Below are positions 9,830 through 22,687 of a stretch of 64,000 bases of DNA, piece after piece. The translations under genes and the position numbers were made by a program. Each line of letters begins with the position of its first letter. Position 1 is the first letter of the stretch. Source of the stretch: Methyloversatilis discipulorum (lineage in GTDB: Bacteria; Pseudomonadota; Gammaproteobacteria; Burkholderiales; Rhodocyclaceae); contig NZ_ARVV01000001.1 of the NCBI RefSeq assembly GCF_000385375.1, forward strand, positions 2,418,001-2,482,000, read 5' to 3'. Below the pieces are notes generated by a model that ran no database searches, had not been told where the DNA came from, and worked only from the letters and a program-made list of their open reading frames with translations.

Positions 9830-10099
9830 TTACTTGCGCAGTCCGAGGCGGCCGATCAGCGAACGATAGCTGTCGGCGTTGGTGCGCTTCAGGTAGTCGA
9901 GCAGCTTGCGACGCTGGCTCACCATCTTGAGCAGACCACGACGCGAGTGGTGGTCCTTGACGTGTTCCTTGAAGTGACCGGTCAGGTCGTTGATGCGTGC
10001 GGTCAGCAGGGCGACTTGAACTTCGGGCGACCCCGTATCGCCGGCCGCGCGCTGGAAGTCGGCCACGATGCGGGCTTTATCGGCGGAAACGATAGCCAT
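9830..10099 (-). CDS. rpsO: 30S ribosomal protein S15
   Basis: S15 binds 16S rRNA early in assembly of the small-subunit platform. The 89-residue protein is full length and shows [22 protein letters not shown] and the [21 protein letters not shown] core. It follows truB by about 70 bp and precedes pnp, as in many proteobacteria. In E. coli S15 represses its own translation through its leader; I see no decisive evidence for that here. Confidence 0.97.
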   Translation of the reverse strand: MAIVSADKARIVADFQRAAGDTGSPEVQVALLTARINDLTGHFKEHVKDHHSRRGLLKMVSQRRKLLDYLKRTNADSYRSLIGRLGLRK

Positions 10100-10166
10100 T
10101 GATCTAAACTCTCTCGTTTGGAAAACCCAAAATTATACGCCACAGTTGCGCAATCTCAAGCCTATT

Positions 10167-11096
10167 TCAAGGCTTTTGCGCACTTTCCTGCGGCAACAGG
10201 CGCTTCACCCGCAAGCGGGCGCCGCGTACGACGACCAGACCGAGAAAAACCGGTCCGGCATAGGCGCGCAACACGCCCTCCTCTTGCAGTTCGATGTCCG
10301 CCTCGACCGCTGAAAGCGGCACCGACTGGCCGTTGATCAGGCGCTGCGCATCGGCGTCGGCAATCCGGCAGAGCGGCATGTCCTTCAACAGGATGTCGGC
10401 GGGGTTCAGCAGCGACGCGCGCGCGTCCTCGTCGAGCGCGGCGATCTGCTCAAGCGTCACCGCACGATCAAGTCGCAGGGGCCCGGTGCGAGTGCGGCGC
10501 AGTCCGGTCAGGTGGGCACCACAGCCCAGCATCGCGCCAATGTCTTCAGCCAGCGTACGGATGTAAGTGCCTTTGCTGCACAGCACGCGCATAGAGAATG
10601 ACGGCAGCGTGACATCCAGCAGTTCGATCTCGTGTATGCGTACATGACGCACCGCGCGCTCTATGGTCTCCCCTGCACGGGCGTATTCATAGAGCGGCTT
10701 GCCGGCGTGCTTGAGCGCCGAGTGCATCGGCGGAATCTGCTCGATGTCACCGGTATGCGCAACGAGCGCGCCGCGCAGCGCAGCTTCGTCGATCGCGACC
10801 TCGCGGGTTTCGAGCACGTCGCCTTCGGCATCTCCGGTCGTCGTCCGCACTCCGAGCCGTACCTGCGCGACATACTCCTTGTCGGCATCCAGCATCAGCC
10901 CTGCGAAGCGGGTCGCTTCGCCGAAGCAGACCGGCAGCAGACCACTGGCCAGCGGATCGAGCGTACCGGTGTGTCCGGCGCGGGCGGCCTGAAACAGACG
11001 ACGCGCCTTCTGCAGCGCGTCGTTTGAACTGAGACCTATGGGTTTGTCGAGCAACAGCACACCGTTGATCGCCTTCCAGCGCGAGCGCGGCTGCAA
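10167..11096 (-). CDS. truB: tRNA pseudouridine-55 synthase
   Basis: TruB makes pseudouridine at position 55 of the tRNA T-loop. The catalytic aspartate is in GHTGTLDPLASGLLP, near residue 46, and the N-terminal GVLLLDKPIGLSSN is the family hallmark. KGTYIRTLAEDIG and a C-terminal PUA-like region complete the 309-residue protein. Its start at 11096 is one base from the rbfA stop, so translation is coupled in the rimP-nusA-infB-rbfA-truB operon. Confidence 0.96.
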   Translation of the reverse strand: MQPRSRWKAINGVLLLDKPIGLSSNDALQKARRLFQAARAGHTGTLDPLASGLLPVCFGEATRFAGLMLDADKEYVAQVRLGVRTTTGDAEGDVLETREVAIDEAALRGALVAHTGDIEQIPPMHSALKHAGKPLYEYARAGETIERAVRHVRIHEIELLDVTLPSFSMRVLCSKGTYIRTLAEDIGAMLGCGAHLTGLRRTRTGPLRLDRAVTLEQIAALDEDARASLLNPADILLKDMPLCRIADADAQRLINGQSVPLSAVEADIELQEEGVLRAYAGPVFLGLVVVRGARLRVKRLLPQESAQKP

Positions 11097-11097
11097 C

Positions 11098-11469
11098 TCA
11101 ATCCTCGCCGGTGGAGGGGCCGGAATGCAGGGCCTTGTCGATCAGGCGGGACAGCTGGTCGGCACGCTCCATCGTCTGGTCATGCACGAAGTGCAGCTGC
11201 GGCGTGGTGTGTATGCGCACGCGGCGACCGATCTCCCGGCGCAGGAAACCGGAGGCGCGCACCAGACCTTCATGTATCAGCTTCTGCGCATCACCTTCAG
11301 CCAGCGTGCTGTAGTAGATCTTCGCGTGCGCATAGTCCGGCGTCAGCTCGACCGCGGTCAGCGACACCATGCCGACGCGCGGGTCCTTCAGTTCGGTGGC
11401 GATCAGCTGCGCCAATTCGCGGCGGATCGCCTCCGATACACGGTCACTGCGGGAGTAACGTTCGCTCAT
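11098..11469 (-). CDS. rbfA: 30S ribosome-binding factor A
   Basis: RbfA is a KH-type factor that binds the 5' end of 16S rRNA during late 30S maturation and cold adaptation. The 123-residue protein has the expected length and core (RRELAQLIATELKDPRVGMVSLTAVE, then YSTL and RVRIHTTPQLHFVHD). It sits between infB (18 bp upstream) and truB, the conserved order. Confidence 0.95.
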   Translation of the reverse strand: MSERYSRSDRVSEAIRRELAQLIATELKDPRVGMVSLTAVELTPDYAHAKIYYSTLAEGDAQKLIHEGLVRASGFLRREIGRRVRIHTTPQLHFVHDQTMERADQLSRLIDKALHSGPSTGED

Positions 11470-11487
11470 CGAATATGCACGTCAGGC

Positions 11488-14244
<2,757 letters not shown>

Positions 14245-14255
14245 ACCGTCCTCAA

Positions 14256-15728
14256 TTATTCAAACCAGTGCGCGCGCGCAGTGGTGATCAGCGATGTCGC
14301 GCGCGCAGCATCGATGCCGGCGATCTCGACCAGTTCATCAACAGCGAGATCAGCCAGATCATCGCGCGTGCGCACATTGGCGCGCGCCAGCTGCGCCGCC
14401 AGCTGCTTGTCCATGCCGTCCAGCGCCAGCAGGGCATCATCGACCTGCTCCAGCTGCTCTTCGTCGACAATGGCTTCGGTCAGCAGCACGTTACGTGCGC
14501 GGGTGCGCAGTTCGTTCACCGTGTCTTCGTCGAACGCCTCGATCTCGAGCATTTCGGCCAGCGGCACGTAAGCCACTTCCTCCAGCGTCGAGAAGCCTTC
14601 CTCGATCAGGATGTCCGCCACTTCCTCATCCACGTCCAGCTTGGCCATGAACAGCAGGCGGATGGCGGCGTTCTCGGCGTCGGACTTGGCGGCCGACTGC
14701 TCGACCGTCATCAGGTTGATCTTCCAGCCGGTCAGCTCGGACGCGAGGCGCACGTTCTGCCCGCTGCGACCGATGGCGATCGCGAGGTTGTCTTCGCTGA
14801 CCACCACGTCCATGCTGTGTGCGTCCTCATCCACCACGATGGAGGCGACTTCGGCCGGCGCCAGCGCGCCGATGACGAACTGCGCCGGATCAGGCGACCA
14901 CAGGATGATGTCGACGCGCTCGCCGCCCAGCTCGTTAGTCACCGCCTGCACGCGCGAACCGCGCATGCCGATGCAGGTGCCTTGCGGATCGACGCGCGGA
15001 TCATTCGACTTGACAGCGATCTTGGCGCGGATGCCGGGGTCACGGGCGGCGCCCTTGATCTCGATGAGACCGTCTTCGATCTCCGGCACTTCGAGCTCGA
15101 ACAGCTTCATGATGAACTCGGGCGCGGTACGCGACAGGATGATCTGCGGGCCGCGCGCCTGGCGATCAACACGCAGCAGCACTGCCTTGACGCGGTCACC
15201 GACACGCAGATTCTCGCGGGCAATGATGTGTTCGCGCGGCAGCAGCGCCTCCAGGCGACCCACTTCGACGATGGCATTGCCGCGTTCGATGCGCTTGATG
15301 GTGCCGGTGACCAGATGGTCCTTGCGCTCAAGGAAGTCGTTCAGGATCTGCTCGCGCTCGGCGTCGCGGATGCGCTGCAGGATGACCTGCTTGGCGGCCT
15401 GCGCACCAATGCGGCCGAAATCGACCGGCTCCAGGGCTTCTTCGATGTAATCGTCGACCTGGATGTCGGCGATCTGCTCGCGTGCGTCGATCAGGCCAAT
15501 CTCGGCCTCGTCGTTCTCGACCAGTTCGTCCGGCAGCACATGCCAGCGACGGAAGGCTTCGTACTCGCCGGTTTCGCGGTCGATCGACACGCGCACATCG
15601 GCGTCGTCATGGGTGCGCTTCTTGGTGGCCGAAGCCAGTGCGGTTTCGAGAGCGCCGAAAACCACTTCGCGGGACACATTCTTTTCGCGTGCCAGTGCAT
15701 CGACCAGCAACAGAATCTCGCGACTCAT
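14256..15728 (-). CDS. nusA: Transcription termination/antitermination protein NusA
   Basis: NusA binds RNA polymerase and nascent RNA and modulates pausing, termination and antitermination. The 490 residues comprise the polymerase-binding N-terminal domain, S1 ([18 protein letters not shown]), two KH domains ([46 protein letters not shown]) and two C-terminal acidic helix-hairpin-helix repeats. Its start overlaps the rimP stop by four bases (ATGA-type), and infB starts 11 bp after it. Confidence 0.97.
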   Translation of the reverse strand: MSREILLLVDALAREKNVSREVVFGALETALASATKKRTHDDADVRVSIDRETGEYEAFRRWHVLPDELVENDEAEIGLIDAREQIADIQVDDYIEEALEPVDFGRIGAQAAKQVILQRIRDAEREQILNDFLERKDHLVTGTIKRIERGNAIVEVGRLEALLPREHIIARENLRVGDRVKAVLLRVDRQARGPQIILSRTAPEFIMKLFELEVPEIEDGLIEIKGAARDPGIRAKIAVKSNDPRVDPQGTCIGMRGSRVQAVTNELGGERVDIILWSPDPAQFVIGALAPAEVASIVVDEDAHSMDVVVSEDNLAIAIGRSGQNVRLASELTGWKINLMTVEQSAAKSDAENAAIRLLFMAKLDVDEEVADILIEEGFSTLEEVAYVPLAEMLEIEAFDEDTVNELRTRARNVLLTEAIVDEEQLEQVDDALLALDGMDKQLAAQLARANVRTRDDLADLAVDELVEIAGIDAARATSLITTARAHWFE

Positions 15729-16177
15729 CGTTTCAACTCCTGCTTGCGTTCAAAGTCCGGCACCAGGCGGGCACGTTCGATCTGCGACAGTTCGAACTCG
15801 TGGGCTTCGCCCTTGATCTCGAGGGTGAGCCGGTCGTCGGCCACGCCGGCCAGTCGACCGGTGAAATTGCGTTGATTGCCCACCGGCACGCGCAGACGCA
15901 GCTGCGCCTCCTGTCCGGTGAAGCGAACGAAATCGGCGGTCTTGCGCAGCGGCCGGTCAAGCCCCGGGGAGGACACTTCAAGACGGTCGTAATCGACGTT
16001 TTCGACCATGAAAAGACGGGTCAGGTGATTGCTCACCGTCACGCAGTCATCCACCATGATGCCCTTGTCGGTGTCGATGAAGACACGCAGCAGACGGCCT
16101 CTTGGCGAAGTTTCAAGATCGACGAATTCGTAGCCGAGCCCAGTTACCGCCTGCTCGATCAGTTCCGCAACACTCAT
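15725..16177 (-). CDS. rimP: Ribosome maturation factor RimP
   Basis: RimP assists assembly of the 30S 3' domain. I choose the ATG at 16177, giving 150 residues ([20 protein letters not shown]), the family length; an open frame continues upstream but encodes nothing RimP-like. Conserved parts include [16 protein letters not shown] and [10 protein letters not shown]. It is the first gene of the operon leading to pnp, and a terminator-like hairpin lies 27 bases before its start. Confidence 0.95.
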   Translation of the reverse strand: MSVAELIEQAVTGLGYEFVDLETSPRGRLLRVFIDTDKGIMVDDCVTVSNHLTRLFMVENVDYDRLEVSSPGLDRPLRKTADFVRFTGQEAQLRLRVPVGNQRNFTGRLAGVADDRLTLEIKGEAHEFELSQIERARLVPDFERKQELKR

Positions 16178-16203
16178 CCCAGCAACACACTTCCGGATGT
16201 ACA

Positions 16204-16229
16204 AATAAAAAATGGGCTGACCGCCCATC
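16204..16229 (-). terminator. Terminator or attenuator hairpin before rimP
   Basis: On the minus strand ATGGGC (16224-16229), loop GGTCA and GCCCAT (16213-16218) are followed by TTTTTTATTT. It should end transcripts from rluB. Only about 27 bases remain before the rimP start, leaving little room for a promoter, so it may also act as an attenuator. Confidence 0.7.
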
Positions 16230-16334
16230 GAAAAACGCCGGCAGGGCCAGCGCAACAAGCCGAGGAGTGTAACAGAGGCCATCCATCCCCTCAAGCTGCA
16301 AGGATGGACGGCCCCGCCCAACGGTGGTATGTCG

Positions 16335-17432
16335 TCAGGCCTCTCCGCCGCCTGCCGCAGGCTTGGCCGACGGGCGGCGACGGCGTCGCGGCGCCCGCTT
16401 GCGCGCCGGCGCATCGCCCTCGCCACCCTGCGGCGACGGTGCGCCCTGTTGCGGCGCAGCGCGATTGCCTCCCTCACCCGCTTCGCGGGGTTTGCGCGGA
16501 CCGCGGCGACGGCCGCGCTTGGGCGACGTCGGCGCCTCGCCGTCAACCGGCGGCCGGGCTTCTTCCGCCGGGCCCTTGCGCTGCTTGCCCTTGGCCGGCA
16601 CCACCGACAACAACTTCTCGACCTGTTCCGCCTTCAGCTCCTCCGACTTGCCGCGCGCCAGACGTCGCGGCAGCTCGAACGGACCATAGCGCACGCGCAT
16701 CAGGCGGCTCACGGTCAGACCGATAGCCTCGAACATGCGGCGAACCTCGCGGTTGCGGCCTTCGGACAGCGTGACGCGGTACCAGTGGTTCGAACCCTCG
16801 CCGCCACCGTCAGCCAGCGAGTTGAACTTGGCGATGCCATCTTCGAGCTCGATGCCCTCGGTCAGCTTCTTCGACTGTTCCGGCGTGAGCTCCCCGATCA
16901 GCCGCACCGCGTACTCGCGTTCGAGCTCGTAGCTCGGGTGCATCAGCTTGTTGGCCAGCTCACCGCTGGTGGTGAACACCAGAAGGCCCGACGTATTGAA
17001 GTCGAGGCGACCTACCGCGATCCACCGGCCGCCGCCTACCTTGGGCAGCTTGTCGAACACGGACGGACGCCCCTCCGGGTCGTCGCGCGACACGATTTCG
17101 CCTTCCGGCTTGTGGTAGATGAGCACGCGCGGGGCACGCTGGGCGAAGTGGATGTGGATCAGCTTGCCATTGACGCGGACCTTGTCCTCCGGCCCGACGC
17201 GCTGCCCCACGTGCGCCGGCAGCGAATTGACGCTGATGCGGCCGGCGATGATCCAGTCTTCCAGTTCGCGGCGCGAGCCCAGGCCCATGTCGGCCAGCAT
17301 CTTGTGCAGCTTCTGCGGCTCGTTGAACACCACCGGGCCGCGCCGCTTGTTCTTGCTGTCCTGCGAGCGGTAATTGGCCACATTGCCATTGACCTCGCCG
17401 CCGGCGCCCGGTCTGCGTCTACCTTGCATCAT
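16335..17432 (-). CDS. rluB: 23S rRNA pseudouridine synthase, RluB type
   Basis: RluB converts U2605 of 23S rRNA to pseudouridine. The 365-residue protein has an S4 RNA-binding domain ([21 protein letters not shown], about residues 40-85). The RsuA/RluB catalytic domain follows, with the nucleophilic aspartate in [11 protein letters not shown] and the family motif [15 protein letters not shown]. The last 90 or so residues are a Lys/Arg/Pro-rich tail, probably disordered and RNA-binding, common in betaproteobacterial homologues. It overlaps the scpB 3' end by 14 bases. RluB rather than RluE or RsuA is inferred from the scpAB context and the S4 domain. Confidence 0.9.
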   Translation of the reverse strand: MMQGRRRPGAGGEVNGNVANYRSQDSKNKRRGPVVFNEPQKLHKMLADMGLGSRRELEDWIIAGRISVNSLPAHVGQRVGPEDKVRVNGKLIHIHFAQRAPRVLIYHKPEGEIVSRDDPEGRPSVFDKLPKVGGGRWIAVGRLDFNTSGLLVFTTSGELANKLMHPSYELEREYAVRLIGELTPEQSKKLTEGIELEDGIAKFNSLADGGGEGSNHWYRVTLSEGRNREVRRMFEAIGLTVSRLMRVRYGPFELPRRLARGKSEELKAEQVEKLLSVVPAKGKQRKGPAEEARPPVDGEAPTSPKRGRRRGPRKPREAGEGGNRAAPQQGAPSPQGGEGDAPARKRAPRRRRRPSAKPAAGGGEA

Positions 17433-17991
17433 TGAATTCCATCACCTTCTGTAGTTCGGCCAGCGGCGGCAGCTCAGCGAGCGTGCGCAGGCCCAGATCG
17501 TCGAGAAAACGTCGTGTCGTTGCATACAGCGCCGGCCGGCCGGGGACTTCGCGGTAACCCACGCTGTCTATCCATCCCCGCCCTTCGAGCGCCTTGATGA
17601 TGCCCGGCGACACCGCCACACCGCGGATGTCCTCGATGTCGCCGCGCGTCACCGGCTGGCGGTACGCAATGATCGCCAGCGTTTCCAGCACCGCTCTGGA
17701 ATACTTCGCGGGCTTTTCGTTCTTCAGTCGATCCAGGTAGGGCTGGACGTCCGCGGTGGTGCGGAAACGCCAGCCGGACGATACCTGGACCAGTTCGATG
17801 CCCCGCCCCGCCCAGTCCTCGCGCAACTCGTCGAGCAAACGACGGATCAGCGCGTGGTCGAGCTCCTGTTCGAACAGCTTGCGCAGTTCGCTGGTGCTCA
17901 TCGCGTCCTGGCTGGCGAGCAGCGCGGCTTCGAGTACGCGCTTGACCTCAGACGGGCTCGGCGACTGCTGCTGTTCGGGCAGTTCGGACAT
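17419..17991 (-). CDS. scpB: Segregation and condensation protein B
   Basis: ScpB is the winged-helix subunit that dimerises on the ScpA kleisin in the SMC condensin. The 190-residue form starting MSELPEQQQ (17991) is preferred over a 12-residue upstream extension that runs further into scpA. Conserved parts are [33 protein letters not shown] and [23 protein letters not shown]. It overlaps scpA by about 44 bases. No smc gene is in the window. Confidence 0.94.
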   Translation of the reverse strand: MSELPEQQQSPSPSEVKRVLEAALLASQDAMSTSELRKLFEQELDHALIRRLLDELREDWAGRGIELVQVSSGWRFRTTADVQPYLDRLKNEKPAKYSRAVLETLAIIAYRQPVTRGDIEDIRGVAVSPGIIKALEGRGWIDSVGYREVPGRPALYATTRRFLDDLGLRTLAELPPLAELQKVMEFNDAR

Positions 17992-18787
17992 AGATCGGCG
18001 CAAAGGCTTCGAGCTGAAGCAGTTCAATCAGGTTCTCGCGGGCCAGTTCGAGCACCGCGAGAAAATTCACCACCATCTGGGCGGCCGGCGCGCCAACCTC
18101 GAACAGCTGGTCGAAGCGCAGATCACCTTCTTCGTGCAGCCGGCGCAGGATGCCGGACATGAACTCACGTACCGACAACGCCTCGCGCGTCACCTTGTGA
18201 TGGCGGGTCATGTCGGCACGGCGCATCAGCGCCAGCCAAGCCAGCTGCAGATCGGTCGCACTGACGTTCGGCTGGATCTCGACCAGCCGTTCGGCCACCT
18301 GCACGCCGACCCACTCGTGCTCGCGCTGGATGCGCGGAATCGCGTCCAGCGCCAGCGCGGCCGCCTTCATCTGTTCGTACTCGATCAGCCGGCGTACCAG
18401 TTCCGCGCGCGGATCTTCGCCCTCGTCGGCGGCTTCACGCGGCGGCCGCGGCAGCAGCATGCGAGACTTGATCTCGAGCAGCATGGCCGCCATCAGCAGG
18501 TATTCCGCCGCCAGTTCCAGGCGTTGCGAGCGCATCGCCTCGACGTAGACGAGGTATTGCGCGGTCAGCGGCGCCATCGGAATGTCGAGAATATCGACGT
18601 TGGCCTTGCGTATCAGGTAGAGCAGCAGATCGAGCGGCCCCTGGAACGCGTCCAGGAACACTTCGAGCGCGTCGGGCGGAATGTACAGGTCGAGCGGAAG
18701 TTTTTCCAGCGCCTCGCCATACAGGCGCGCCGGCGGCGCGGCCGTTTCGGCCGGCACCGGTTCAGCCATGAGCGCCTCGCCGGACAT
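17948..18787 (-). CDS. scpA: Segregation and condensation protein A (kleisin)
   Basis: ScpA bridges the SMC heads in bacterial condensin. The 279-residue reading from ATG 18787 contains the family signature [32 protein letters not shown] and [22 protein letters not shown]. The start codon overlaps the trpS stop in a TGATG arrangement, and the 3' end overlaps scpB, so trpS-scpA-scpB-rluB are coupled. A second ATG 18 bases downstream (MAEPV) is an alternative start. Confidence 0.94.
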   Translation of the reverse strand: MSGEALMAEPVPAETAAPPARLYGEALEKLPLDLYIPPDALEVFLDAFQGPLDLLLYLIRKANVDILDIPMAPLTAQYLVYVEAMRSQRLELAAEYLLMAAMLLEIKSRMLLPRPPREAADEGEDPRAELVRRLIEYEQMKAAALALDAIPRIQREHEWVGVQVAERLVEIQPNVSATDLQLAWLALMRRADMTRHHKVTREALSVREFMSGILRRLHEEGDLRFDQLFEVGAPAAQMVVNFLAVLELARENLIELLQLEAFAPIYVRTARTAAVAEPV

Positions 18788-19989
18788 CAGGCGTAGTTCA
18801 GGCCCATGGCCTCGCGCACGTCGCGCATCGTTTCCGACGCCAGCTTGCGCGCCCGTTCGCAGCCGTCGGCGACGATGTTGCGCAACAGCATCGGATCCTC
18901 CTCGTACTGCTTCGCGCGCTCGTGGATCGGCGCCTGTTCCTTCAGCACCGCGTCGATCACCGGCTGCTTGCACTCCAGGCAACCGATGCCGGCCGAGCGG
19001 CAACCTTCCTGTACCCACTGCTTGACCGAATCGTCCGAGTAGATGACGTGGAACTGCCACACCGGGCAGCGGTCCGGATCACCCGGGTCGGTGCGACGCA
19101 CACGCTGGGTGTCGGTCATCATGCCGCGGATCTTCTTGGTGACGACCTCGGGTTCCTCACGCAGCATCAGCGTGTTGTTGTAGGACTTGGACATCTTCTG
19201 CCCGTCCAGGCCCGGCATGCGGGCCGCCTCGGTCAGCAGCGCGCCCGGCTCCGCCAGGATCATCTTGCCGCCGCCTTCCAGGTAGCCGTATAGACGCTCG
19301 CGATCACCCATACTCAGACTCTGTGCCTCTTCGAGCAGCGCCTTGCCCTGCGCCAGCGCGTCTTCCTTGCCCTCCTGCTGGTACAGGCGGCGCAGTTCCT
19401 CGTACAGCTTGCCGCGCTTGCCACCCAACTTCTTCACCGCCTCACGCGCCTTGTCCTCGAAGCCGGGCTCACGACCGTACAGGTGGTTGAAGCGACGCGC
19501 CACCTCGCGCGTCAGTTCGACGTGCGGCACCTGGTCCTCGCCCACCGGGACCAGATTGGCGCGGTAGATCAGGATGTCGGCCGACTGCAGCAGCGGATAG
19601 CCGAGGAAGCCGTAGGTCGCCAGATCCTTGTCGGCCAGCTTTTCCTGCTGGTCCTTGTAGGTCGGCACCCGCTCCAGCCAGCCGAGCGGGCACATCATCG
19701 ACAGCAGCAGATGCAGTTCGGCGTGCTCCGGCACCCGCGACTGGATGAACAGCGTCGCCTGGTTGGGATCGACGCCAGCGGCCAGCCAGTCGATCAGCAT
19801 GTCCCACACGCTGCGCTCGATCACCTGCGTGTCTTCGTAATTGGTGGTCAGCGCATGCCAGTCAGCGACAAAAAACAGACAGGGGTATTCGTGCTGCAGC
19901 TTGACCCAGTTCTTCAGCACGCCGTGGTAGTGACCAAGATGCAGGCGACCGGTGGGGCGCATGCCGGAAAGAACGCGTTCTGCGTACAT
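18787..19989 (-). CDS. trpS: Tryptophanyl-tRNA synthetase
   Basis: TrpRS is a class I synthetase that charges tRNA-Trp. The HIGH-like motif is HLGHYHG near residue 18 and the KMSKS loop is GQKMSKSYNN near residue 260. At 400 residues it is the longer proteobacterial form, with an insertion after the KMSKS region compared with the 330-residue E. coli enzyme. It lies between the M50 protease (18 bp upstream) and scpA, the usual betaproteobacterial order. Confidence 0.96.
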   Translation of the reverse strand: MYAERVLSGMRPTGRLHLGHYHGVLKNWVKLQHEYPCLFFVADWHALTTNYEDTQVIERSVWDMLIDWLAAGVDPNQATLFIQSRVPEHAELHLLLSMMCPLGWLERVPTYKDQQEKLADKDLATYGFLGYPLLQSADILIYRANLVPVGEDQVPHVELTREVARRFNHLYGREPGFEDKAREAVKKLGGKRGKLYEELRRLYQQEGKEDALAQGKALLEEAQSLSMGDRERLYGYLEGGGKMILAEPGALLTEAARMPGLDGQKMSKSYNNTLMLREEPEVVTKKIRGMMTDTQRVRRTDPGDPDRCPVWQFHVIYSDDSVKQWVQEGCRSAGIGCLECKQPVIDAVLKEQAPIHERAKQYEEDPMLLRNIVADGCERARKLASETMRDVREAMGLNYA

Positions 19990-20007
19990 GTTATCGATTC
20001 ATCCGGT

Positions 20008-20664
20008 TCAGAAAAGCAGGGACATCAGCAGCGCGTTCGCCAGCACGAGCAGCGGACGCAGGATGTCGTCGAGTACGTGCGACACCAGCAGCGCGATCAG
20101 GATGAACATGCCGTAAGGCTCGATGCGCGCGAACACCATCGACAGGCCACGCGGCAGCAGGCTCACCATGATGCGTCCGCCGTCGAGCGGCGGTATGGGC
20201 AGAAGGTTCAGCACCATCAGCACCAGATTGATCAGTATGCCGGCCTTGGCCATCAGCAGCAGTGGCTCGGCAAAGTAGTGGCCGGGCATGCCGAGCGCCA
20301 GCTTCATTGCCAGCCCCCAGCCAAGTGCCATCACCAGATTGGCGGCCGGACCGGCCGCTGCAACCCAGAACATGTCCTGCTTCGGGCGACGCAGCCGCGA
20401 GAAATCGACCGGCACCGGCTTGGCCCAGCCGAACAGCAGGCCCTCGTGACCCGCCATCGCGCCGACGAAATACATGACCAGCGGCACCAGTATCGTGCCG
20501 ATCGGATCGATGTGCTTCAAGGGGTTGGCGGTGATCCGGCCGGCCAGATGCGCGGTCGGGTCCCCCTTCATCAGTGCGGCGTATCCGTGGGCCGCCTCGT
20601 GCAGCGTAATGGCAAGCACGACCGGCAGCACGATGACCGCCAAGCGTGCAATGCTTTCGTCCAT
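20008..20664 (-). CDS. Site-2-protease family (M50B) membrane metalloprotease
   Basis: This is a small intramembrane zinc metalloprotease of 218 residues. The zinc motif HEAAH lies in the first membrane segment (ITLHEAAHGYAAL), and the third-ligand motif LLPIPPLDGG in a later one. About five or six hydrophobic segments are visible. It has no PDZ domain and is therefore not RseP. Homologues sit beside trpS and YciO genes in many betaproteobacteria; the substrate is unknown. Confidence 0.9.
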   Translation of the reverse strand: MDESIARLAVIVLPVVLAITLHEAAHGYAALMKGDPTAHLAGRITANPLKHIDPIGTILVPLVMYFVGAMAGHEGLLFGWAKPVPVDFSRLRRPKQDMFWVAAAGPAANLVMALGWGLAMKLALGMPGHYFAEPLLLMAKAGILINLVLMVLNLLPIPPLDGGRIMVSLLPRGLSMVFARIEPYGMFILIALLVSHVLDDILRPLLVLANALLMSLLF

Positions 20665-20699
20665 AGGCGGGCGGATGCTAGCAGAACGCGGGCGGCACG

Positions 20700-21326
20700 T
20701 CAGTCCAGGCCGAAGCGCGCGACGTCGCCCGCGCCGGCCCGTACGAGTTCGGGCGTGCCCGACGACAGGTCGATCACCGAGGTCGGTTGCGTGCCGCAGT
20801 GACCGGCATCGATCACCAGATCAAGTTCGTGCTGCAGGCGCTCGCGGATGTCCTCGGCGTCGGTCAGCGGAAGATCCTCGCCGGGCAGCAACAGGGTCGA
20901 GCCGAGCAGCGGTTCGCCCAGCGCCTCCAGCAAGGCCGACACGACCGGATGGTCCGGCACCCGCAGGCCGATGGTCTTGCGCTTCGGATGCAGGATGCGC
21001 CGCGGCAGCTCGCGCGTCGCCTCCAGAATGAAGGTGTAGGGCCCCGGTGTCGCGCTCTTGAGCAGCCGGAACTGTGCGTTATCGACCTTCGCCAGAGTGG
21101 CGATTTCAGACAGGTCACGGCACATCATCGTGAAATGATGATGCACATCCACGTCGCGGATGCGGCGGATGCGCTCGAGCACGCGCGCATCGCCCATGTG
21201 GCCCACCAGCGACCAGGCGCAGTCGGTCGGAATGGCCGCCAGCCCGCCATCACGGAGGATGTCAGCGGCGTGTCGTATCAGTCGGGGTTGCGGATTATCG
21301 GGGTGTACGGTGAAAAGCTGTGCCAC
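20700..21326 (-). CDS. Sua5/YciO/YrdC-family protein, YciO type
   Basis: The 208-residue YrdC-fold protein has the nucleotide/tRNA-binding core AAIPTDCAWSLVGHMGDA and GPYTFILEATRELPRRIL, with TIGLRVPDHP. Such proteins bind threonine/ATP or RNA. The true TsaC/Sua5 makes threonylcarbamoyl-AMP for t6A in tRNA. The YciO subgroup has a related but less settled role, and this sequence and its neighbours (PHP phosphoesterase, M50 protease, trpS) fit YciO better. A TsaC role is not excluded. Confidence 0.88.
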   Translation of the reverse strand: MAQLFTVHPDNPQPRLIRHAADILRDGGLAAIPTDCAWSLVGHMGDARVLERIRRIRDVDVHHHFTMMCRDLSEIATLAKVDNAQFRLLKSATPGPYTFILEATRELPRRILHPKRKTIGLRVPDHPVVSALLEALGEPLLGSTLLLPGEDLPLTDAEDIRERLQHELDLVIDAGHCGTQPTSVIDLSSGTPELVRAGAGDVARFGLD

Positions 21327-21362
21327 GTGGATGCATTCGTCAGAGGGTGTGGAAAAGCGGCG

Positions 21363-22220
21363 TCAGGCCGGACAGGCGACCCTCGAGCCGAGCTCAGGCG
21401 CATGCCACACCGGCTCGACACCGGCCGGCAGATGGGCGCCTCGTCCAAGGTCGATCGGACTTTCGTCCGGCGCATGGAAGTCGGACGCGCGCGAGGCGTA
21501 GAAACCGAAATCGCGGGCCAGCCGGGCGAAATTCCTGACCTCGGTCTCGCCGTGCGAGCCGGACACCACTTCGATGGCCTGCCCCCCGGCATCACGGAAG
21601 TCGCCCAGCAGGCGCAGCAACTGATCGCCGGAAATGCGGTAGCGGCCCGGATGGGCGACCACGGCGACGCCGCCGGCGCCGCGTATCCACGCCACCGCCT
21701 GCTCCAGCGCCGTCCATTGGTGTTCGATGTAGCCGGGGCGACCGCGCACCAGATAGTCGCGGAACACCGCATGCACGTCCTGCGCATAGCCCTGCTCGAC
21801 CAGCACGCGAGCGAAGTGCGAACGACCAACGAGCGACGGATTGCCGGCGTGGCGCATCGCGTTGGCGTAGGCGTCGCGCACCCCCAGCGCTTCGAGCGCT
21901 TCGGCCATGCGCAACGCGCGCTCGTCGCGGCCGCTGCGCACACTGGCCAGTCCCTGCTCCAGCGGCGCGTGGCGCGGATCGATGCCGAGCCCGACGATGT
22001 GGATGGTGGTGCCGTGCCAGGTGACGGAAATCTCGACGCCATTAATGAAACGCATGCCCAGTACACGCGCCTGCTCGCGCGCTTCGTCTAGTCCGCCGAG
22101 ATTGTCGTGATCGGTGAGCGACCACAGTTCGACGCCGTTGGCCGCGGCGCGCGCGGCGAGCGCGGCCGGCGACAGTACGCCGTCGGAGTGGCAGGAGTGG
22201 CAGTGCAGGTCGGCATTCAT
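21363..22220 (-). CDS. PHP-domain phosphoesterase (YciV/RNase AM type)
   Basis: The PHP fold binds a trinuclear metal centre. Ligand motifs are visible in order: DLHCHSCHSDG at the N-terminus, LTDHDNLGG, GVEISV, VVAHPGRY and ASDFHAP. Characterised homologues (E. coli YciV/RNase AM) hydrolyse nucleoside 3',5'-bisphosphates and trim 5' ends of RNA. Its 285 residues match that family. It is the first gene of the PHP-YciO-M50-trpS-scpAB-rluB run and is divergent from gcvH. Confidence 0.9.
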   Translation of the reverse strand: MNADLHCHSCHSDGVLSPAALAARAAANGVELWSLTDHDNLGGLDEAREQARVLGMRFINGVEISVTWHGTTIHIVGLGIDPRHAPLEQGLASVRSGRDERALRMAEALEALGVRDAYANAMRHAGNPSLVGRSHFARVLVEQGYAQDVHAVFRDYLVRGRPGYIEHQWTALEQAVAWIRGAGGVAVVAHPGRYRISGDQLLRLLGDFRDAGGQAIEVVSGSHGETEVRNFARLARDFGFYASRASDFHAPDESPIDLGRGAHLPAGVEPVWHAPELGSRVACPA

Positions 22221-22301
22221 AGCCTCGGGATTCTAGCAGGCGGCCGCTGACGCTCCTGCGCGGCTACAATCTCGCCCGGTCAAACCCACCAGGAAACAGC
22301 A

Positions 22302-22679
22302 ATGAATCATCCGGACAATCTTCGCTACACCGACACACACGAATGGGTCAGGGTCGAACAGGATGGCACCGTGACGGTCGGCATCACCGACCACGCGCAG
22401 GATGCCCTCGGAGATGTGGTCTTTCTGCAGCTGCCCGATGTCGGCCGCACCGTCGCCCGTACCGAGGCGATGGCGGTGATCGAGTCGGTCAAGTCGGCCT
22501 CCGATATCCACGCCCCGGTGTCGGGCACGGTCACCGCGGTCAATGCCCCGGTCGCCGATCAGCCCGAATCGGTCAACCAGGATCCCTACGGCGCCTGGCT
22601 GTTCGTCATCAAGCCCGACAATGCGGCGGAACTGGACGAACTGCTGAGCGCCGACGCCTACAGCGCCTCGCTCGGCTGA
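22302..22679 (+). CDS. gcvH: Glycine cleavage system H protein
   Basis: GcvH carries lipoic acid and shuttles the aminomethyl group between the P, T and L proteins. The 125-residue protein is complete, with the lipoyl-lysine motif in VIESVKSASDIHAPVSG. An AGGAAAC ribosome-binding site precedes the ATG. It stands alone: gcvT and gcvP are not adjacent, and the neighbours on both sides are on the other strand. It may serve a distant glycine cleavage system or act as a lipoyl donor. Confidence 0.95.
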   Translation: MNHPDNLRYTDTHEWVRVEQDGTVTVGITDHAQDALGDVVFLQLPDVGRTVARTEAMAVIESVKSASDIHAPVSGTVTAVNAPVADQPESVNQDPYGAWLFVIKPDNAAELDELLSADAYSASLG

Positions 22680-22687
22680 CGCGACGC

